A DNA stretch of 64,000 bases from assembly GCA_018343915.1 (NCBI GenBank), contig JABRWF010000004.1:3100001-3164000 (forward strand), written 5' to 3'. Under the pieces are notes generated by a model, which was not told where the DNA came from, did not search any database, and worked only from the letters and a program-made list of their open reading frames with translations. Position numbers and translations under genes: made by a program. The stretch's first letter is position 1. Each line of letters opens with the position of its first letter. This document shows, piece by piece, positions 46,331 through 58,579 of this stretch. Source of the stretch: Agroathelia rolfsii. Lineage: Eukaryota; Basidiomycota; Agaricomycetes; Amylocorticiales; Amylocorticiaceae.

Positions 46331-46515
46331 GGTAGGAAGAGAGTGTGGGTGACGAACGTCGGGGTGCGAGTTTGAGCGAAAAGACGTTGCCCGACCAGCT
46401 CCGACCTATTTGAGCTCCGCGTCGCGTGTCACGTTACCTCCGCTAGCTACTTCAATCCCCGCTTCATGCTCCGCTATAGTCCGTCCGCGCATGCACGCGC
46501 TAGGCAACAAGTAAT
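46331..46515. promoter_or_regulatory. Shared promoter region, ATP1 / bL21m
   Basis: Only 185 bp separate the two start codons. The stretch is GC-rich with several CpG (gagctccgcgtcgcg, about 46411). Both genes serve mitochondria, so joint regulation is plausible. Confidence 0.5.
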
Positions 46516-47046
46516 ATGGCCTCTCGATTCTTTACTCCTGGTAAGGCCTGGCAGTGCTCTCAGCCAGTCTGCTACGCGCATTATTCACATTTATTGTTCT
46601 CAGGTCTCTCCGTCTTTCGTCGGGCTTATCATGGCCTGTCGTCGCAGACTGCCTCGGCGCTGAGTCTCATTAGCTCTCAGCCCTCGCAATACGTTGTTGC
46701 CTCTGTCGTTGGACGCAAGTACCTGCTTGCACCACGAGACATCCTTACTGTCCCTCGACTGCATGATGTAAATGTGGGCGACGTCATTACTCTATCTGAG
46801 ATCCACGAGCTTGGTTCCAGAGAATATACACTCCGTGGCAGCCCTACTCTGCCATCCGAAGCCGTTAAAGTACAGGCTACAGTGCTCGAACACACCAAGG
46901 GCAGTCTGGAAGTCATGATCAAGAAGAAGCGCAGAAAGGGTTACCAGAAGATGGTCAAGCACAAGCATCCATACACCCGTATACGCATTGGTGCCATTTC
47001 CATTACACCACCCTCCACGCCAGTGTCTACGACGGCATCTTCATGA
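46516..47046 (+). CDS. Mitochondrial large-subunit ribosomal protein bL21m
   Basis: It is the counterpart of bacterial L21 (yeast Mrpl49) in the mitochondrial large ribosomal subunit. It is open without a break from ATG 46516 to TGA 47044-47046 (176 residues). The L21 core starts at YVVASVVGRKYLLAPRD and runs through VNVGDVITL, then KVQATVLEHTKGSLEV and the basic C-terminus KKKRRKGYQKMVKHKHPYTR, where rRNA is bound. Bases about 46542-46604 look like a 63 nt intron (donor gtaagg, acceptor ctcag) whose removal keeps the frame and shortens the N-terminus, so both forms are possible. Confidence 0.9.
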   Translation: MASRFFTPGKAWQCSQPVCYAHYSHLLFSGLSVFRRAYHGLSSQTASALSLISSQPSQYVVASVVGRKYLLAPRDILTVPRLHDVNVGDVITLSEIHELGSREYTLRGSPTLPSEAVKVQATVLEHTKGSLEVMIKKKRRKGYQKMVKHKHPYTRIRIGAISITPPSTPVSTTASS

Positions 47047-47696
47047 CATTGCATAAATTTCTGGCCTTATTCGCCATCCCCATAACATACCACGCGTGCA
47101 TACCGTAGACCCTTTATGTATTCCGTCGGCCTCATGGTCTAATTTCTTCAGCATCATGCCATTTAATTTTGACGATCTCGTTGGTTATATTTGCATTTAG
47201 CTGTTTGGTTTATTCTGCACAATTTACCTTCTTCAACCGCCAAATGAGAGCTCAAAATGTTTTGACCCGAATGTCAAGGAAGTACAAAAAAGTAATATGT
47301 CATTTGATTGCCGGGTTCTTCCTCCCTCGGATATTCTTGTCCACGTTTTACACCAGGTCTAAGCTAGTAGATGCGCACAAACGTTATGATCGTATACAAA
47401 TGATCCATGCGTCCGCAGCCATCATTTGCCCGTGCGGAAATACTCAGATATCCTACCTGCACCGGCGTTAGCGGCCCTGTGACAGGCCCGTTTACGACAC
47501 AGTGCATGATGATTTATGTACTCTTTTGGCATGCCGACTTGTATTGCATCCAGGCTGGGCGCTGGCAGCTTGATCCTGCACTTTTTGTATGCGTTTACTG
47601 AGCCATCTACATAATATTTATGCCTACCGGCCCTTGCCGATGAACCGAATGTACCAATAAAAAAAGTTATGAACCTACTAGCTGTCAACTGATGCA
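47047..47696. other. Intergenic, convergent 3' ends, nothing coding seen
   Basis: This is the shared downstream region of bL21m and MSH4. Open frames of 60-100 codons occur on both strands, but none shows a family motif, and they overlap without good codon bias. Confidence 0.5.
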
Positions 47697-50600
47697 CTAG
47701 TCACATGCACTTGAGGTGCCGTCGTCCTCCAAAAAGATCTTAGCTATATCCGCCTGGAACCGACCCACATACGCCCTGAGCTCATTCTCCGGCAATGCCG
47801 ACCAATCATAAGCCTGTGACAACTGCGTTCGTAGCTGTCAAGTTCTTGTCAGTCGCTGTGGCAGTCAAAGCGTTTATAATCATCAGTCTAACATGTAAGA
47901 GCGCTTTTCTGCGATTCATGACTTTCGTGGTCTGACTTGTACGATGAAAATCGTTCTCCTCCTTTTTCAAAATCGAAGAAACGCGACGTGCTTCAATAAA
48001 AACGTCTTTAGGAAGATCAGCCATGCGTGCTAGTTCCAAGCCTATTTGATCCGATTAGCAAGCAGATTCTTCATCTCCGTTCAAGAAGCCAAGAATTGAC
48101 CGTAGTCGCTAATTTCGTCAGGAGGTCCATCCATGACCCTGAGCCTCTGGCTGAGCAAGAAAATACACAAATTACAAGCCCTGTATTTTATACCGATAGT
48201 GATGTTTGATTCCAGCTGAACGTTTCAAATTCTTCAACCGCCGAATTTTGAGTATGCCTGAGCTCAAGATCCCTGATATTGCATATTCACTCACCTGAGC
48301 CTTCAAATGTAGTCTAAAAAGAATTAACATTCATCTGAATTCAATGTAAAATGAGATGACACACATTAGTGCAGCTGGTTGGCGAGACAGTGTTACAATC
48401 AACTCCTTAAAGTGTCTACAGAAGAGCAGTGAGAGAATCTCAGAATATGGGATCATTAGACGTACGTAGCAAAAAGTGTGAATGCCTATTCGCCGGATGA
48501 GCTTTGTAATGAAACATTGTTTAGAGTACATGCCTTGAGACTAATTAGTGCTTCCGCAATGGCATGTGCAATGCCCACACCCTCGGCGGGTGACGTCCCA
48601 CGACCCACTTCATCAATCAGGACGAGCGAATTCTCGGTAGCTAAGCCTACATGTCTTCAGAGCAATAGTAATGTGTCCTTGGGATATTTTTCACTTACCT
48701 AATATCATGGAAACCGAAGCCATTTCATTCGCGAATGTGCTAAAATTCTTTTCAATGTCGTCGTCATTAGAAAGACGGGTTAGGAGCTGGTCGTGAATCC
48801 TGTTATCTCTGTCAGTCAGCTGGCAAACTTCTTAAAAAGGTCTGCCCACCTGAAGCTAGCGTATGCAGCTGGTACAAAACATCCACACATGGCCATTACT
48901 GTTAGAAGCCCGATTTGCCTGATATATGTCGATTTTCCTAACGGTGATGATCCATAAGCACATTCTTTCAGTGGATTCTGGAAATTTGGTGCATGCGCAC
49001 CTGACATACTCGAAGAGAATCAATTTATTGATTTTCACCAGATCAATGGATTTCAGAACTTACTTTGGGCCAAGGATCATTTGAAAAGTAGTAGAATCGC
49101 ATATGTATACATCATTAGGTACGATGGCTCCCGAAGATTTTACACATTCTAGGATGGGATGACGGCCTGATTTTATGGCCAGAGTACCTGTAAATTCAGG
49201 ACGTGCTGAAAAGCGGTTGCTGCGTAAGAATGCGCTGTCGGTGGCGCTGTAGTAACAAAAAGCATACTGTAGTTTTGCACTGCGAAAAAGTATACGTGAG
49301 ATGAGCGATTAAGTTACAGAGCAGGAGGCCTACATATGGATTTATATGCAAACGACCATAGCATGTCAAGCATCGCAATCTTAAATACAGCTCATCAGTT
49401 CTTCTCCGATACGAAATGTCGGTAAAAAAGAGAACCAACCGCTTCTGATGCTTTATAAAGCACCCCGACATCGATCAGGATGTCTCCAAGAAGGTCACCA
49501 ATGATTCTGTAGAGCACATTAGAAAACGTTGATGCCATATGTGATCAAACTGAACTTATTGCTGAGAAGTAATGTCTCATCTAAAGCATCCTTCATCCGT
49601 GCGTTTAGCTTCTTCTAAGCGAATTATCAGACCAAAAAGTCCATTCAAGTGAAGGGCATGTAATTTTTACGAGTTCCAAGCTTGAAAAAAGCCATCTTCC
49701 TTTTTGCGACGTTCTGTTAATAAATCCCTCAGGCAATGCAATGGCTTCGTTGGAATCCAGACTAAGATCTGATTTTCGCAAAGCAAAGATGAAGCTTCCA
49801 TAAGGGTGGTGGATAAATGACGACCCAGTATACAACATTCGTGTAAAGCTTACCCTCCGTTTGCCTGGTATACCAGACTAATAGGAAGTTCATGCTTTTC
49901 TGCAAGCGCCCGCTGAAGAGAGTAAATATCACTGATATTCTCTTTAAATGTTTCGCGGGCGACATCCAAAAGACGGCTACAGTTAGCCTATGTTAGAATA
50001 TGTGATTTTATTAGTAGGTTCCTCAACACATATGAAGCTTTTACTTTGACAAGGTACACTTTCGCATTGATAGCCCCGATGCCGCCCTAAATAATCATTA
50101 GTCTCATTCACCCAGCAAATTAGAAGAGTATACACACCTTGGTTGAAGTTCCGGAGTCATTCAAAGTTCTTGATACTATCGCCTCAATATTGTCTAGTCG
50201 CTCATCGGAAATCATCTGTCATACCATCTCAGCACTCAGAATACGCCAGGCTACGTCGGAAATGCGGGCTTACCTTAAGGATAGCCTTCATGAGTTCGGC
50301 TTCGCCCCCTTGCAATGCCGATCTTAATCTGGCGAGGCTACGAATAGTGGTCCTCAGATCAAGCATTTGCTTAACACGAGAAGATGCCTCATCTGAAGTG
50401 GGACTGGGGCGATTCTCCGATGCTATTAGCTATTAATGATGATAATTAACCATCATCAAATTTCGAGGCAGCTCAAAATACTCACAGACGCTATCAGTTT
50501 ATCCAGGTCGATCTTATTCAGTGCTTTGAGTCCGGCCTTAATACTGGTGTATCTATCTTCAGATTGCATGAGCTCTGTGGCATTGAAAACGACATTATGG

Positions 50601-51649
50601 TACCAAAAACGGATCTAAAATGCAATCTGAGCGTACCGCTGACCAAATCGAGACGCGATTCGATGGCAGTTTGTGCTACAAACGTATTAATCCCTCATAG
50701 GATGAAGAGAGTCAGCGAAGCAAACCGGTAATAGGAGCCAGAATGTTCGTTCGCAAAAGACGCGATGCCATAGCAGTATGCGTATAATTCAATGTTCTAG
50801 AACAGAGTTGGAATGCCTCTCCCCATGATAAAAATTCTGCTGAGCTTACCCAAAGAGTGAATAATTGCTACGCTTGAATGCAGCATTCCCAACCAATTCA
50901 AGGTTTTTGGCTGTCTCCGGATCGATCATCATAGTTCCATCAGTTGGAGTGTACTTGATTTGTAGCGAATGTGCAGCAAAGCGAGTATTCAGGCGCATTT
51001 CTGAGTATTTAAATAGTGCACAGAGCGCAGAGAGTGCATAGTATCTGATACTGTTTAGCCATACTATGAGAAGGATTCCTGAAAAGCGCCACATACTTGT
51101 TGGATGATGCTAAGATAGTTCCAGCGCGTTCATCATCTCTGATACAGAAGTCCTTAATGTACTCAAGGCCTCCGGCTTCGTTCCAATACTTCCGAGAAAC
51201 AGGATCCACTAGTATATTCGGGAATTCTTCGGTAATGGAATCGATCAAGAAAGATGTACGAGACGTGGTCTTCGCAGTGGATGCGGCTGTATCATTGAAT
51301 GATAAAAATGTATCCGGAACGATGACTACGGACGGCTTATTGATAAAAATCTGGTGGAGTGTCTTGATATATGTTTGACTGTCCGATATCTGTGATAAAG
51401 ATCAGTGTTTCATGCGCATATATCATGGTATATACTGCCGCTTACCTGTCCAAGAACCGCACGGCCAGTTTGCATTGACAAGGAAGCTAGGCCGATTTCC
51501 TTTCCAACACCTCTACCCTCAATTACAGACATCATACAGGTATCTTCTGAGCGAGCGGCGGTGTGAGGGTGGATAATAGTACGTTTTACTTTCGTAGGAT
51601 TTCTCGACATGGGCGACTCAGAATCCATGTTCTCGACCATTGATTCCAT
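47697..51649 (-). CDS. MSH4: Meiotic MutS homologue Msh4
   Basis: Msh4 with Msh5 forms the MutS-gamma clamp that stabilises meiotic crossover intermediates. N-terminal landmarks are [20 protein letters not shown] (about 51530-51450), [19 protein letters not shown] (about 51360-51310) and [12 protein letters not shown] (about 51240). The connector and core domains are spread over many short exons. Near the C-terminus the Walker A motif GPNMSGKST is made from three exons, the middle one only 8 nt (49008-49001). Walker [11 protein letters not shown] is at about 48620, and the helix-turn-helix tail has [11 protein letters not shown] (about 48020). It ends TAG 47699-47697. No MutS domain I (mismatch recognition) is seen, as usual for Msh4. 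ATG 51649 is one candidate start; an upstream exon (about 51830-51740) is open and could extend it. Confidence 0.88.
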
Positions 51650-52024
51650 GGTAGAGTTATTTTCGAGTAACTAAAAGCAGCATCATTACCATTTATTCGT
51701 ACTTTGGAAGTAGAATATTATGCGAAACTTGCCGATAGCTGTCTTTGATAAAACTATGTGCGTGCTTGGATTGTAAAAAGTTGAAGTTTACGGTTTCTTC
51801 TTTAGCTGATCGTTGGCTTTTCTGCGAAGCGTTCGATTCTATTATTCCATTGGTGAGTCAGCTATTTTTTTTTTTTTTTTTTTTTTTTGGTTGAGAGCAG
51901 TGGCTCACCGAGAGTGAGAACGAACAAGAACAATGGACATTGGTTACAAGTGTGTGAACGACGTGAAGCCAGAAGACAATTATGAACTGTTGTGCATCAC
52001 GTGCGCTTCCGATCACGAGCATTG
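51650..52024. promoter_or_regulatory. Divergent region, MSH4 / MsrB, with a long T run
   Basis: It lies between the MSH4 ATG and the MsrB ATG. An open segment on the minus strand (51830-51740) may be a first coding exon of MSH4. A run of about 22 T (51867-51889) lies within. Confidence 0.45.
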
Positions 52025-52686
52025 ATGATGCCATGGCTGCATACTAAGTCTCATAGTGTAATGCTACCTCTGCGTCTGACCAATCTCAGAGTGTTCAAGT
52101 ATCATCACCAATTTCCGCAAGCTATTATCAGATCCATGTCCAGCTCTAGCACATTGCCTAAGGCAAAGTCCGATAGTGAATGGCGTGCCATCCTTTCTCC
52201 AGAACAGGTTGGTCGATGTAGTAATAGTAATCGTTCTGCAGAATTCTACTTATATAACTGTCAATCCTAATGCTATTTAGTTTCGTGTTCTTCGTCAACA
52301 GGGTACAGAGAGGCCATTTACTGGAAAGTTTGATAAGCATTCTGCCTCAGGAGTCTATACTTGTGCAGGATGCAACACACCATTGTACAAGAGTGACACC
52401 AAATTCAACTCTGGTTGTGGATGGCCAGCCTATTTCGATTCAATCCCTGGAGCGGTCGGTCGTAGGGATGATTCTAGCCTAGGGATGGTTCGCACAGAGA
52501 TTTTTTGCAATGCGTGTGGAGGACATCTTGGACATGTCTTTAAGGGCGAGGGCTTAGGCGTTCCTAGTAAGCCATACCGCTTCTCATCGTTTATGTTGCT
52601 GGGTCTGACTCGGGATAACAGCCGATGAGAGGCACTGCGTAAACTCGATTTCATTGAACTTCGAGGGTGAAGATGAGTCAAAGTAA
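52025..52686 (+). CDS. Peptide methionine-R-sulfoxide reductase (MsrB)
   Basis: It reduces methionine-R-sulfoxide in oxidised proteins. Three exons (52025-52207, 52281-52566, 52622-52686) give 177 residues. The first exon holds an arginine-rich, acid-free N-terminus that looks like a mitochondrial presequence, and an internal ATG (about 52136) could give a cytosolic form. The SelR domain has the zinc-binding pairs CAGC (about 52370) and CNACGGH (about 52510), the GWPAYFDSI motif, and the catalytic cysteine in ERHCVNS (about 52635), which depends on the second splice. The C-terminus ends in a short acidic tail (Glu-Asp-Glu-Ser-Lys). Confidence 0.93.
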
Positions 52687-53206
52687 GCTACAAGGTATAT
52701 GGAACTCTACGTGTGAAAGGTCCATCTTAACCCGACATCACTGCAGAGTTTCTGGAGACCACCCTAGGAATTCGCTGTTCAATGGCAGACATTATACAAG
52801 CATGTGCATTATTGGTGCAGGAGCCTTATATTACTGGTTCAAATCGAGTCTCTAGTGGCTTGCCTTGATTGGGAAGATGGTTGTTTAGAATATCCACTGA
52901 CACGGTTTCTGTATCTTTTACAATACGTGCCGAACATGAGTCCTTCGAAATTGTATATCTTGGACGCCTGTACTACGTATGTTGTTTCCACAGGCACAGA
53001 TACGTGATCATCAATGAGAGCAATTGAAGGGCACTTGCACGGTGCCGACACTCGAGTCAGCTTAATTGCATTGGCATGGCATGGAAGTGACTTGCGGCGG
53101 AGTTCAATCTGAGATTCAACGGTCGGATTAGATTTCTCGTAGCCAATGCACGGCACGACGTTCGAACACCTCCAAATCCTTACACATTGTCATCGACGGC
53201 GCCGTA
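52687..53206. other. Intergenic, nothing coding seen
   Basis: Between MsrB and RLI1, which point the same way, so it should hold the MsrB terminator and the RLI1 promoter. An RNA gene was considered because of a ggttcaaatc box near 52843, but no cloverleaf forms. Confidence 0.45.
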
Positions 53207-55643
53207 ATGGCCGACAAAATAACACGTATCGCCATCGTAGATGCCAACAGGTGCAAACCAAAGAGATGTGCTCAGGAATGCAAAAAAGTATGTCTCTATC
53301 TATTCCCATCGTTTTGTGTATCTAATTCATCGTGTATGTTAGTCATGTCCTGTTGTGAAGATGGGTTAGTTGCGAGCATCGGCTTCTTTTTATGCACCTA
53401 ATTTGAAGAAATCTAAGGGAAACTCTGTATCGAGGTCAAGCCAACTGACAAAATAGCTTTCATCTCGGAATTTTTGTGTATCGGTTGCGGTATTTGCGTG
53501 AAGAAGTGCGCACAAGTTTCATCAAGATTCATTAACAGGTGGAACTCTAATCCACCTTCACCCTTCTTAGATGCCCATTTGAAGCCATTGCAATTATCAA
53601 TCTACCAACAAACCTTGAATCTGAGGTCACACATCGATACACCGCCAATGCTTTCAAATTGCACAGACTTCCCAGTCCACGTCCGGGCCAAGTCTTGGGT
53701 CTGGTGGGCACAAACGGTATCGGGAAAAGCACTGCGCTCAAAATTTTGGCGGGCAAGTTGAAACCAAATCTGGGTCGCTACGACGTATGTCTGTCTCACT
53801 CTCACTTCCCTTTTTTTCGCTGCTAAAAATACTAATCCGATGCAGGATCCTCCTGATTGGCAAGAAATTCTCAAGTATTTCCGTGGATCTGAGCTGCAAA
53901 ACTACTTTACCAAGGTTCTTGAGGACAATTTGAAGGCTCTGATTAAGCCTCAATATGTTGATCATATCCCCCGCGCCATCAAAGGAGAAATGACGGTCAG
54001 CCAGATGCTCGACTCCAAGCTCGAGCTCGATAACAAAGAAGAAATCTGCGAAAGATTGGAGCTCAAGAAGGTTCTGGATCGTCAAGTATCCCAGCTTTCT
54101 GGTGGTGAACTGCAGCGCTTCGCTATTGCTATGTCATGTATCCAAAAAGCGGATGTGTACGTCGAACACAATTCTTGTCTAGCTGATCACCTCAATAGAC
54201 ACTTCATTAATATAGATACATGTTCGATGAGCCTTCGAGTTATCTCGACATTCGGCAGCGTCTTGTTGCGGCAGAAGTCATTCGCTCGTTGTTGACCCCA
54301 GATTGCTATGTCATTGCCGTCGAGCACGATTTATCTGTCCTCGACTATCTTTCTGACTACATCTGCTGTTTGTACGGAAAACCGTCCATGTATGGCGTGG
54401 TTACGATGCCCTATTCTGTTAGAGAAGGTTTGTTATGACGTGTATTATGTCTACTATGCTCTTAAGACGGTTTTAGGGATTAACATATTCTTGGATGGGT
54501 TTATTCCAACTGAGAACCTTCGCTTCCGGCAAGAGTCTCTTTCGTTTAAGATGGTTGAAACCGCCGAAGAAATTCTCATCGACAAAACCCGCCAATACTC
54601 TTACCCTGCCATGACCAAGACACTTGGAGGATTCAAGTTGACTGTTGAAGCAGGATCCTTCACCGACTCTGAAATCATTGTCATGCTCGGAGAAAATGGA
54701 ACTGGAAAGACGACCTTCGTGCGACTGCTTGCTGGTGACAGCCCAGATGTGGAGACGGACAAGCAGACATTTTCCGTGTCTTTGAAGCCGCAAACTATTT
54801 CTCCTAAATTCCCGGGAACTGTTCGAATGCTGCTTATTAAACAAATTAAACAATCCTTCATGCATCCACAATTCCAAACGGATGTTCTTAAGCCGATGAA
54901 CCTCGATAACATCATGGACCAGGAAGTCAAAACACTCTCTGGTGGTGAACTTCAGCGTGTGGCCATCGTACTTGCACTGGGTGCGTATACCGGTAATTTT
55001 CTATGGCCTCTATTGAGATATTCTTAAAGGCAAGTCAAACGTTGCGGTATATCTTCTCGATGAGCCAAGCAGGTACGTTTTGGATTTTCCGTTCATTACC
55101 ATTATTATACTCATGGTGAAAATTAGTTTCCTCGATTCCGAACAGCGTATCATTGCAAGCAAAGTCATCAAGAGGTAAGAGTGTCCCGGTTCATTCTGTC
55201 TGCGTACGCCCATTTGGAACTGACTTGTCCTCTTAGATTCATCTTGCATGCCAAGAAGACGGCGTTCGTTATCGAGCACGATTTCATCATGGCTACGTAT
55301 CTAGCCGACCGGGTCATTGTATTCAAGGGTCAACCAGCCATTGCCGCTACGGCCACACCGTACGTCTCAATGATTCTCGCCCAACCTCTCGCACTTACTG
55401 ATTAACTGTTTAGACCTCAATCGTTGCTGTCTGGTATGAACGCATTCTTGGCTTCACTAGAAATCACTTTCCGCCGCGATCCTACAAACTATCGACCGCG
55501 TGTCAATAAGAAAAATAGTATCAAGGACCGTGAACAAAAAGGTAAGCTTATACGTTCTGCCTTCTTGTATAGTTGTACATTTTACTAAATATATACCGTT
55601 CAACATTACAGATAGCGGAAACTACTTCTTCCTGGAGGATTAA
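53207..55643 (+). CDS. RLI1: ABCE1 / Rli1 ribosome-recycling ATPase
   Basis: Iron-sulfur twin ABC ATPase that splits ribosomes after termination and aids initiation. Exon 1 is 53207-53287. Splicing gives the first Fe-S cysteine set ([16 protein letters not shown]). A second exon set gives [15 protein letters not shown] (53480-53590, after splicing from gtgcgc to ttcttag). NBD1 has Walker [10 protein letters not shown] (about 53710), signature LSGGELQR (54100) and DEPSSYLD (54222). NBD2 has Walker [10 protein letters not shown] (about 54690), signature LSGGELQR (54937), DEPS (55060) and the EHDF switch (about 55277). The hinge region IKDREQK is near 55535. The last exon ends with TAA 55641-55643 after FFLED. 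About nine introns are present. Confidence 0.95.
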
Positions 55644-56229
55644 ATTCTTGACTCTCCAATTAGTGTGTCCAACGTCAACTGTTGCTCTGCGCACCAACTA
55701 CTATTTTTATTCATCAGTGTTCCACCCTGAGTGCGACTTTCGTCCCTCAAGTGTGCGTTGTATTGTTGTTATTCTACTTGTTTGACTACATGATATCATT
55801 CAATGTATTATTATATCATGTTTAAATGTTTAAAATGCTTTGTCCGTGACTACGCGCACCAAGCTAAACGCATGATGCCCGTAGCGTCGGTTTGCGAATG
55901 ATGGTAAATTCTGCGGTAATTCTCCGTTCCAAACCCATCAAACGATATCACAACGACCGCAATGCGTAAGCCAGCAAATACGGAGGGTATAGTGAGTGGT
56001 GCATAAGACCGTCAAGCTATCACCAGCAATGCATTTTCTATGTTTATCGTATCGGTTAAAATTCGGACACACTTCGTCTCCTTCAAGCGTTGCGCCTGAC
56101 CAATGATTTAGAAATAGTTTCTTTCCACGCCAAATTAAGCCTTAATGCCGCTCGTATAAAGCTAGGGTAGCAATTATGCCTATGATGATTCACAACCCCC
56201 TTATTCGGATTCCTTACTCCATAATCAGT
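55644..56229. other. Intergenic, nothing coding seen
   Basis: AT-rich 3' region of RLI1 up to about 55850, then mixed sequence leading to the GH45 promoter. No TATA box is certain, although ctcgtataaagc (56151-56162) is about 70 bp before the ATG. Confidence 0.45.
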
Positions 56230-57091
56230 ATGAAGACGACTCTTGCATATGTGTTTGCTGCAGCAGGGCTTGCAAGCGCTGTTACACATTCAAGACATAG
56301 TAAACGCGCCACTGATGGATACATACAAGTCGCATCCGGGAATGCTTCATTTACTCAATACAGCGGCTGCAGTTCTCCTGGTGAGTATCTGCCGCCAAAA
56401 GACATCTCGAAGGTATACAGCTCATAAGTCTTTCGCCTCGTTCAGCATGTGGAAAGTCTGCTACAGGCTACACGGCTGCCATCAACCAGCTTTCCTTTGG
56501 ATCTGAGCCCGGTCTAGGAGAGGGTGATGCCTGCGGAAGATGCTTCGCTATCACAGGCACCGAAGACCCATATTCTCCAAGCTACACAGGTCCTTTCGGT
56601 AGCACTATAATAGTAAAGGTTACGGACATGTGCCCTGTCTCCGGAAATGAAGTCTGGTGTGGACAGACAACATCAGATCCGACTAATGAGTACGACATGC
56701 CAGTCCAGTAAGTTTTTTTGTCATGCAATTCAAATAGCACGTCGGACGACACTATATCATAGTTTTGATATATGCGAAGACACTGGAGGAGCAGCGGAAT
56801 TCTTCCCAAATGGTAATTTGGTCAAGTTTCTTGTTTGCGAGCATGACTAAAGTGTAGCATTCAGGGCATGACGCATTAATAGGATACTACACTGAAGTCG
56901 ATTGTTCCGAGTGGTCAGGTACCGACGGTTCCAGCCTTTGGGATGGTTCGTGCCTCAGCGGTGAGAGTGCTGGCTTTTGGCCTGACGTTGGCTGTGGCAA
57001 CCAAGGTAAGATCTCTGAGCGATCATTTCAAATGTGACACTATGGATTGACGACTTACGTGCTCACTTCTGCAGGGACCGCACCATCTTAA
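56230..57091 (+). CDS. GH45 endoglucanase (subfamily C type), secreted
   Basis: Endo-beta-1,4-glucanase acting on amorphous cellulose or glucan outside the cell. ATG 56230 opens a hydrophobic signal peptide, followed by a Lys-Arg site (SKR, about 56314), a likely Kex2-type processing point. The mature protein would start ATDGYIQVASG. The double-psi barrel shows YSGCSSPACGKSATGYTAAI (56360-56480, after one splice), GDACGRCFAITG (about 56530), IIVKVTDMCPVSGNEVWCGQ (56605-56665), HFDICEDTGGAAEFFPNG (56760-56813) and GYYTEVDCSEWSG, ending GNQ-GTAPS and TAA 57089-57091. Even the C-terminal GTAPS matches what I recall of the Phanerochaete Cel45A type. Ten or more cysteines are kept. No cellulose-binding module is present. 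Confidence 0.93.
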
Positions 57092-57531
57092 GGAAGTAGT
57101 ATACATGTAGATGGGACTTATGCTATAGTTGGGTTTCAAAAAAATTCTACAAATGTATTATCTTGCTCTTCGAAGGCGATGAATCAAGGTTGGGTTGACC
57201 TCTGGCCAAGAGTATTCCCTGAGATATTTTTTTATCAGATGAAAACATTTAACCTCTCTTGTAGTATTGAAACGCACGCAAATTGATGTCTAAGATCTTG
57301 AGACCATACTCGTTGAATATTCTTTATCCATCCGAGATCGTATAGCCTCTCATTTTTCGATAGTTGAAATTCATATACTTCAGAATCGCGCCCTGCTTTC
57401 CCCATGTTGTGTGCATGCGGTATGCATATGAATCGGTTACGGCTGGGGTGAGACGTTGAATTCAAGGGTCTCAGGCGTTCCAGGGTGCTTTGTCCTAGAA
57501 TTATGTCACGTGTTGTCGAAAGCGCCAGGAC
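57092..57531. other. Intergenic, convergent 3' ends, nothing coding seen
   Basis: Region downstream of GH45 and of the DHHC gene, AT-rich, with no family motif on either strand. Confidence 0.45.
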
Positions 57532-58579
57532 CTAGGATCCTGATGAACGTTGATAATCTACATCTCCGAGCCCACATACCAAACAAAACAGAGACAACAA
57601 TCCTATACCAATGATAATAATCGCTACTCGAATATGGGGTTCGGATATGAGCCGTGCTGGAGATGTCGACAGATTCACGGAACGTTGTTGGATGACTTTG
57701 AACCCCAATAACATTCCTACCGGCCATCTCCCCAGTGGACCAGCGCATACTACCCAGGATCCATACCAATCCCACCATATTCTACGCGACCATGGATCAT
57801 GCAAAGATGCATCGAGAGCTGTGGTGAAATTAACTTTCGTGATCGTAGCAACTGGAAGAACGCCAAATAGGAAGGACAGCGGCACCATGAGAAGGAGGAT
57901 TACGAAATCCCGAAGCTGTGGTAGCGTTACACAATTTCTTAGCCTAGGTGACAGTTTAATCATATGAAATTCTCAGATAATTCAACGGCGTACCAGGGAC
58001 AATGATGGTCAAAGTCTCTTCTACAGACACCACAGATGGTACAGTGATGGGACCGAGGATATCGTGTTTTCCCGTTACAGTTGCCTTTGAAACATTGTGC
58101 AAGGTCGCCGGACGCATTGATGCATTCATATGGCACATTTGGATGGAAATTGTTATTAACATCTACGCCGTGGTTTTCCAGTGAGAGTCGGTTGTATAGA
58201 TATACCATATAACCTTGGGTAATAGCACAGAATAAGATATAGAGACCTAAATGCAAACTCAACCTAAATCGTGCTAATGACATTAACAAATTGCAATTGG
58301 AACGTACACCCTTCGAGCAGCGCTCGATTTTCTCTGATAATCCAGTTTACTATCAAACACTTTAGCGGTATATTTCGAGTGCGCGATAATGAGCTCTACC
58401 TCCTACTTCAATTATGGAGATATATGCCGCCGCCCTGTCAGTGTTCTACAGAGTTCATCATTTGCGTAGGGAAACAATTGTTGCTAGCATACAAGATTGT
58501 GAAGATTATGCCTCCCTGAAGGATCAATTCAAGAGCGGCTTGAGTGTGAGGCAATTTTCTAAACATGCAAGCGCTAGCC
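57532..58579 (-). CDS. DHHC palmitoyltransferase, exon model uncertain
   Basis: Membrane enzyme that attaches palmitate to cysteines. The cysteine-rich domain is plain: CFKGNCNGKTRYPRSHHCTI, then CGVCRRDFDHHCPW (about 58115-58010). An intron (gtacgc...acctag) leads to LRNCVTLPQLRDFVI (about 57940), in the position of the NCVG block. Two membrane spans flank it on the N-side (ILQGGIIFTILYAS about 58510, and HLGLYILFCAITQGYMVYL about 58240). Two follow on the C-side (ILLLMVPLSFLFGVLP and IIIIGIGLLSLFCLVCGL). The ATG at 58579-58577 and the joining of the first exon to KIERCSKG (about 58330) are inferred. It ends TAG near 57532. The gene is small for the family, about 280 residues. Confidence 0.75.

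Noticed and set aside
47169..47697. Small genes between bL21m and MSH4
   Set aside because: Open frames on both strands lack motifs and codon bias, and the region fits 3' untranslated sequence.
52835..52860. tRNA gene suggested by a ggttcaaatc box
   Set aside because: No matching A box or acceptor stem could be paired around it.
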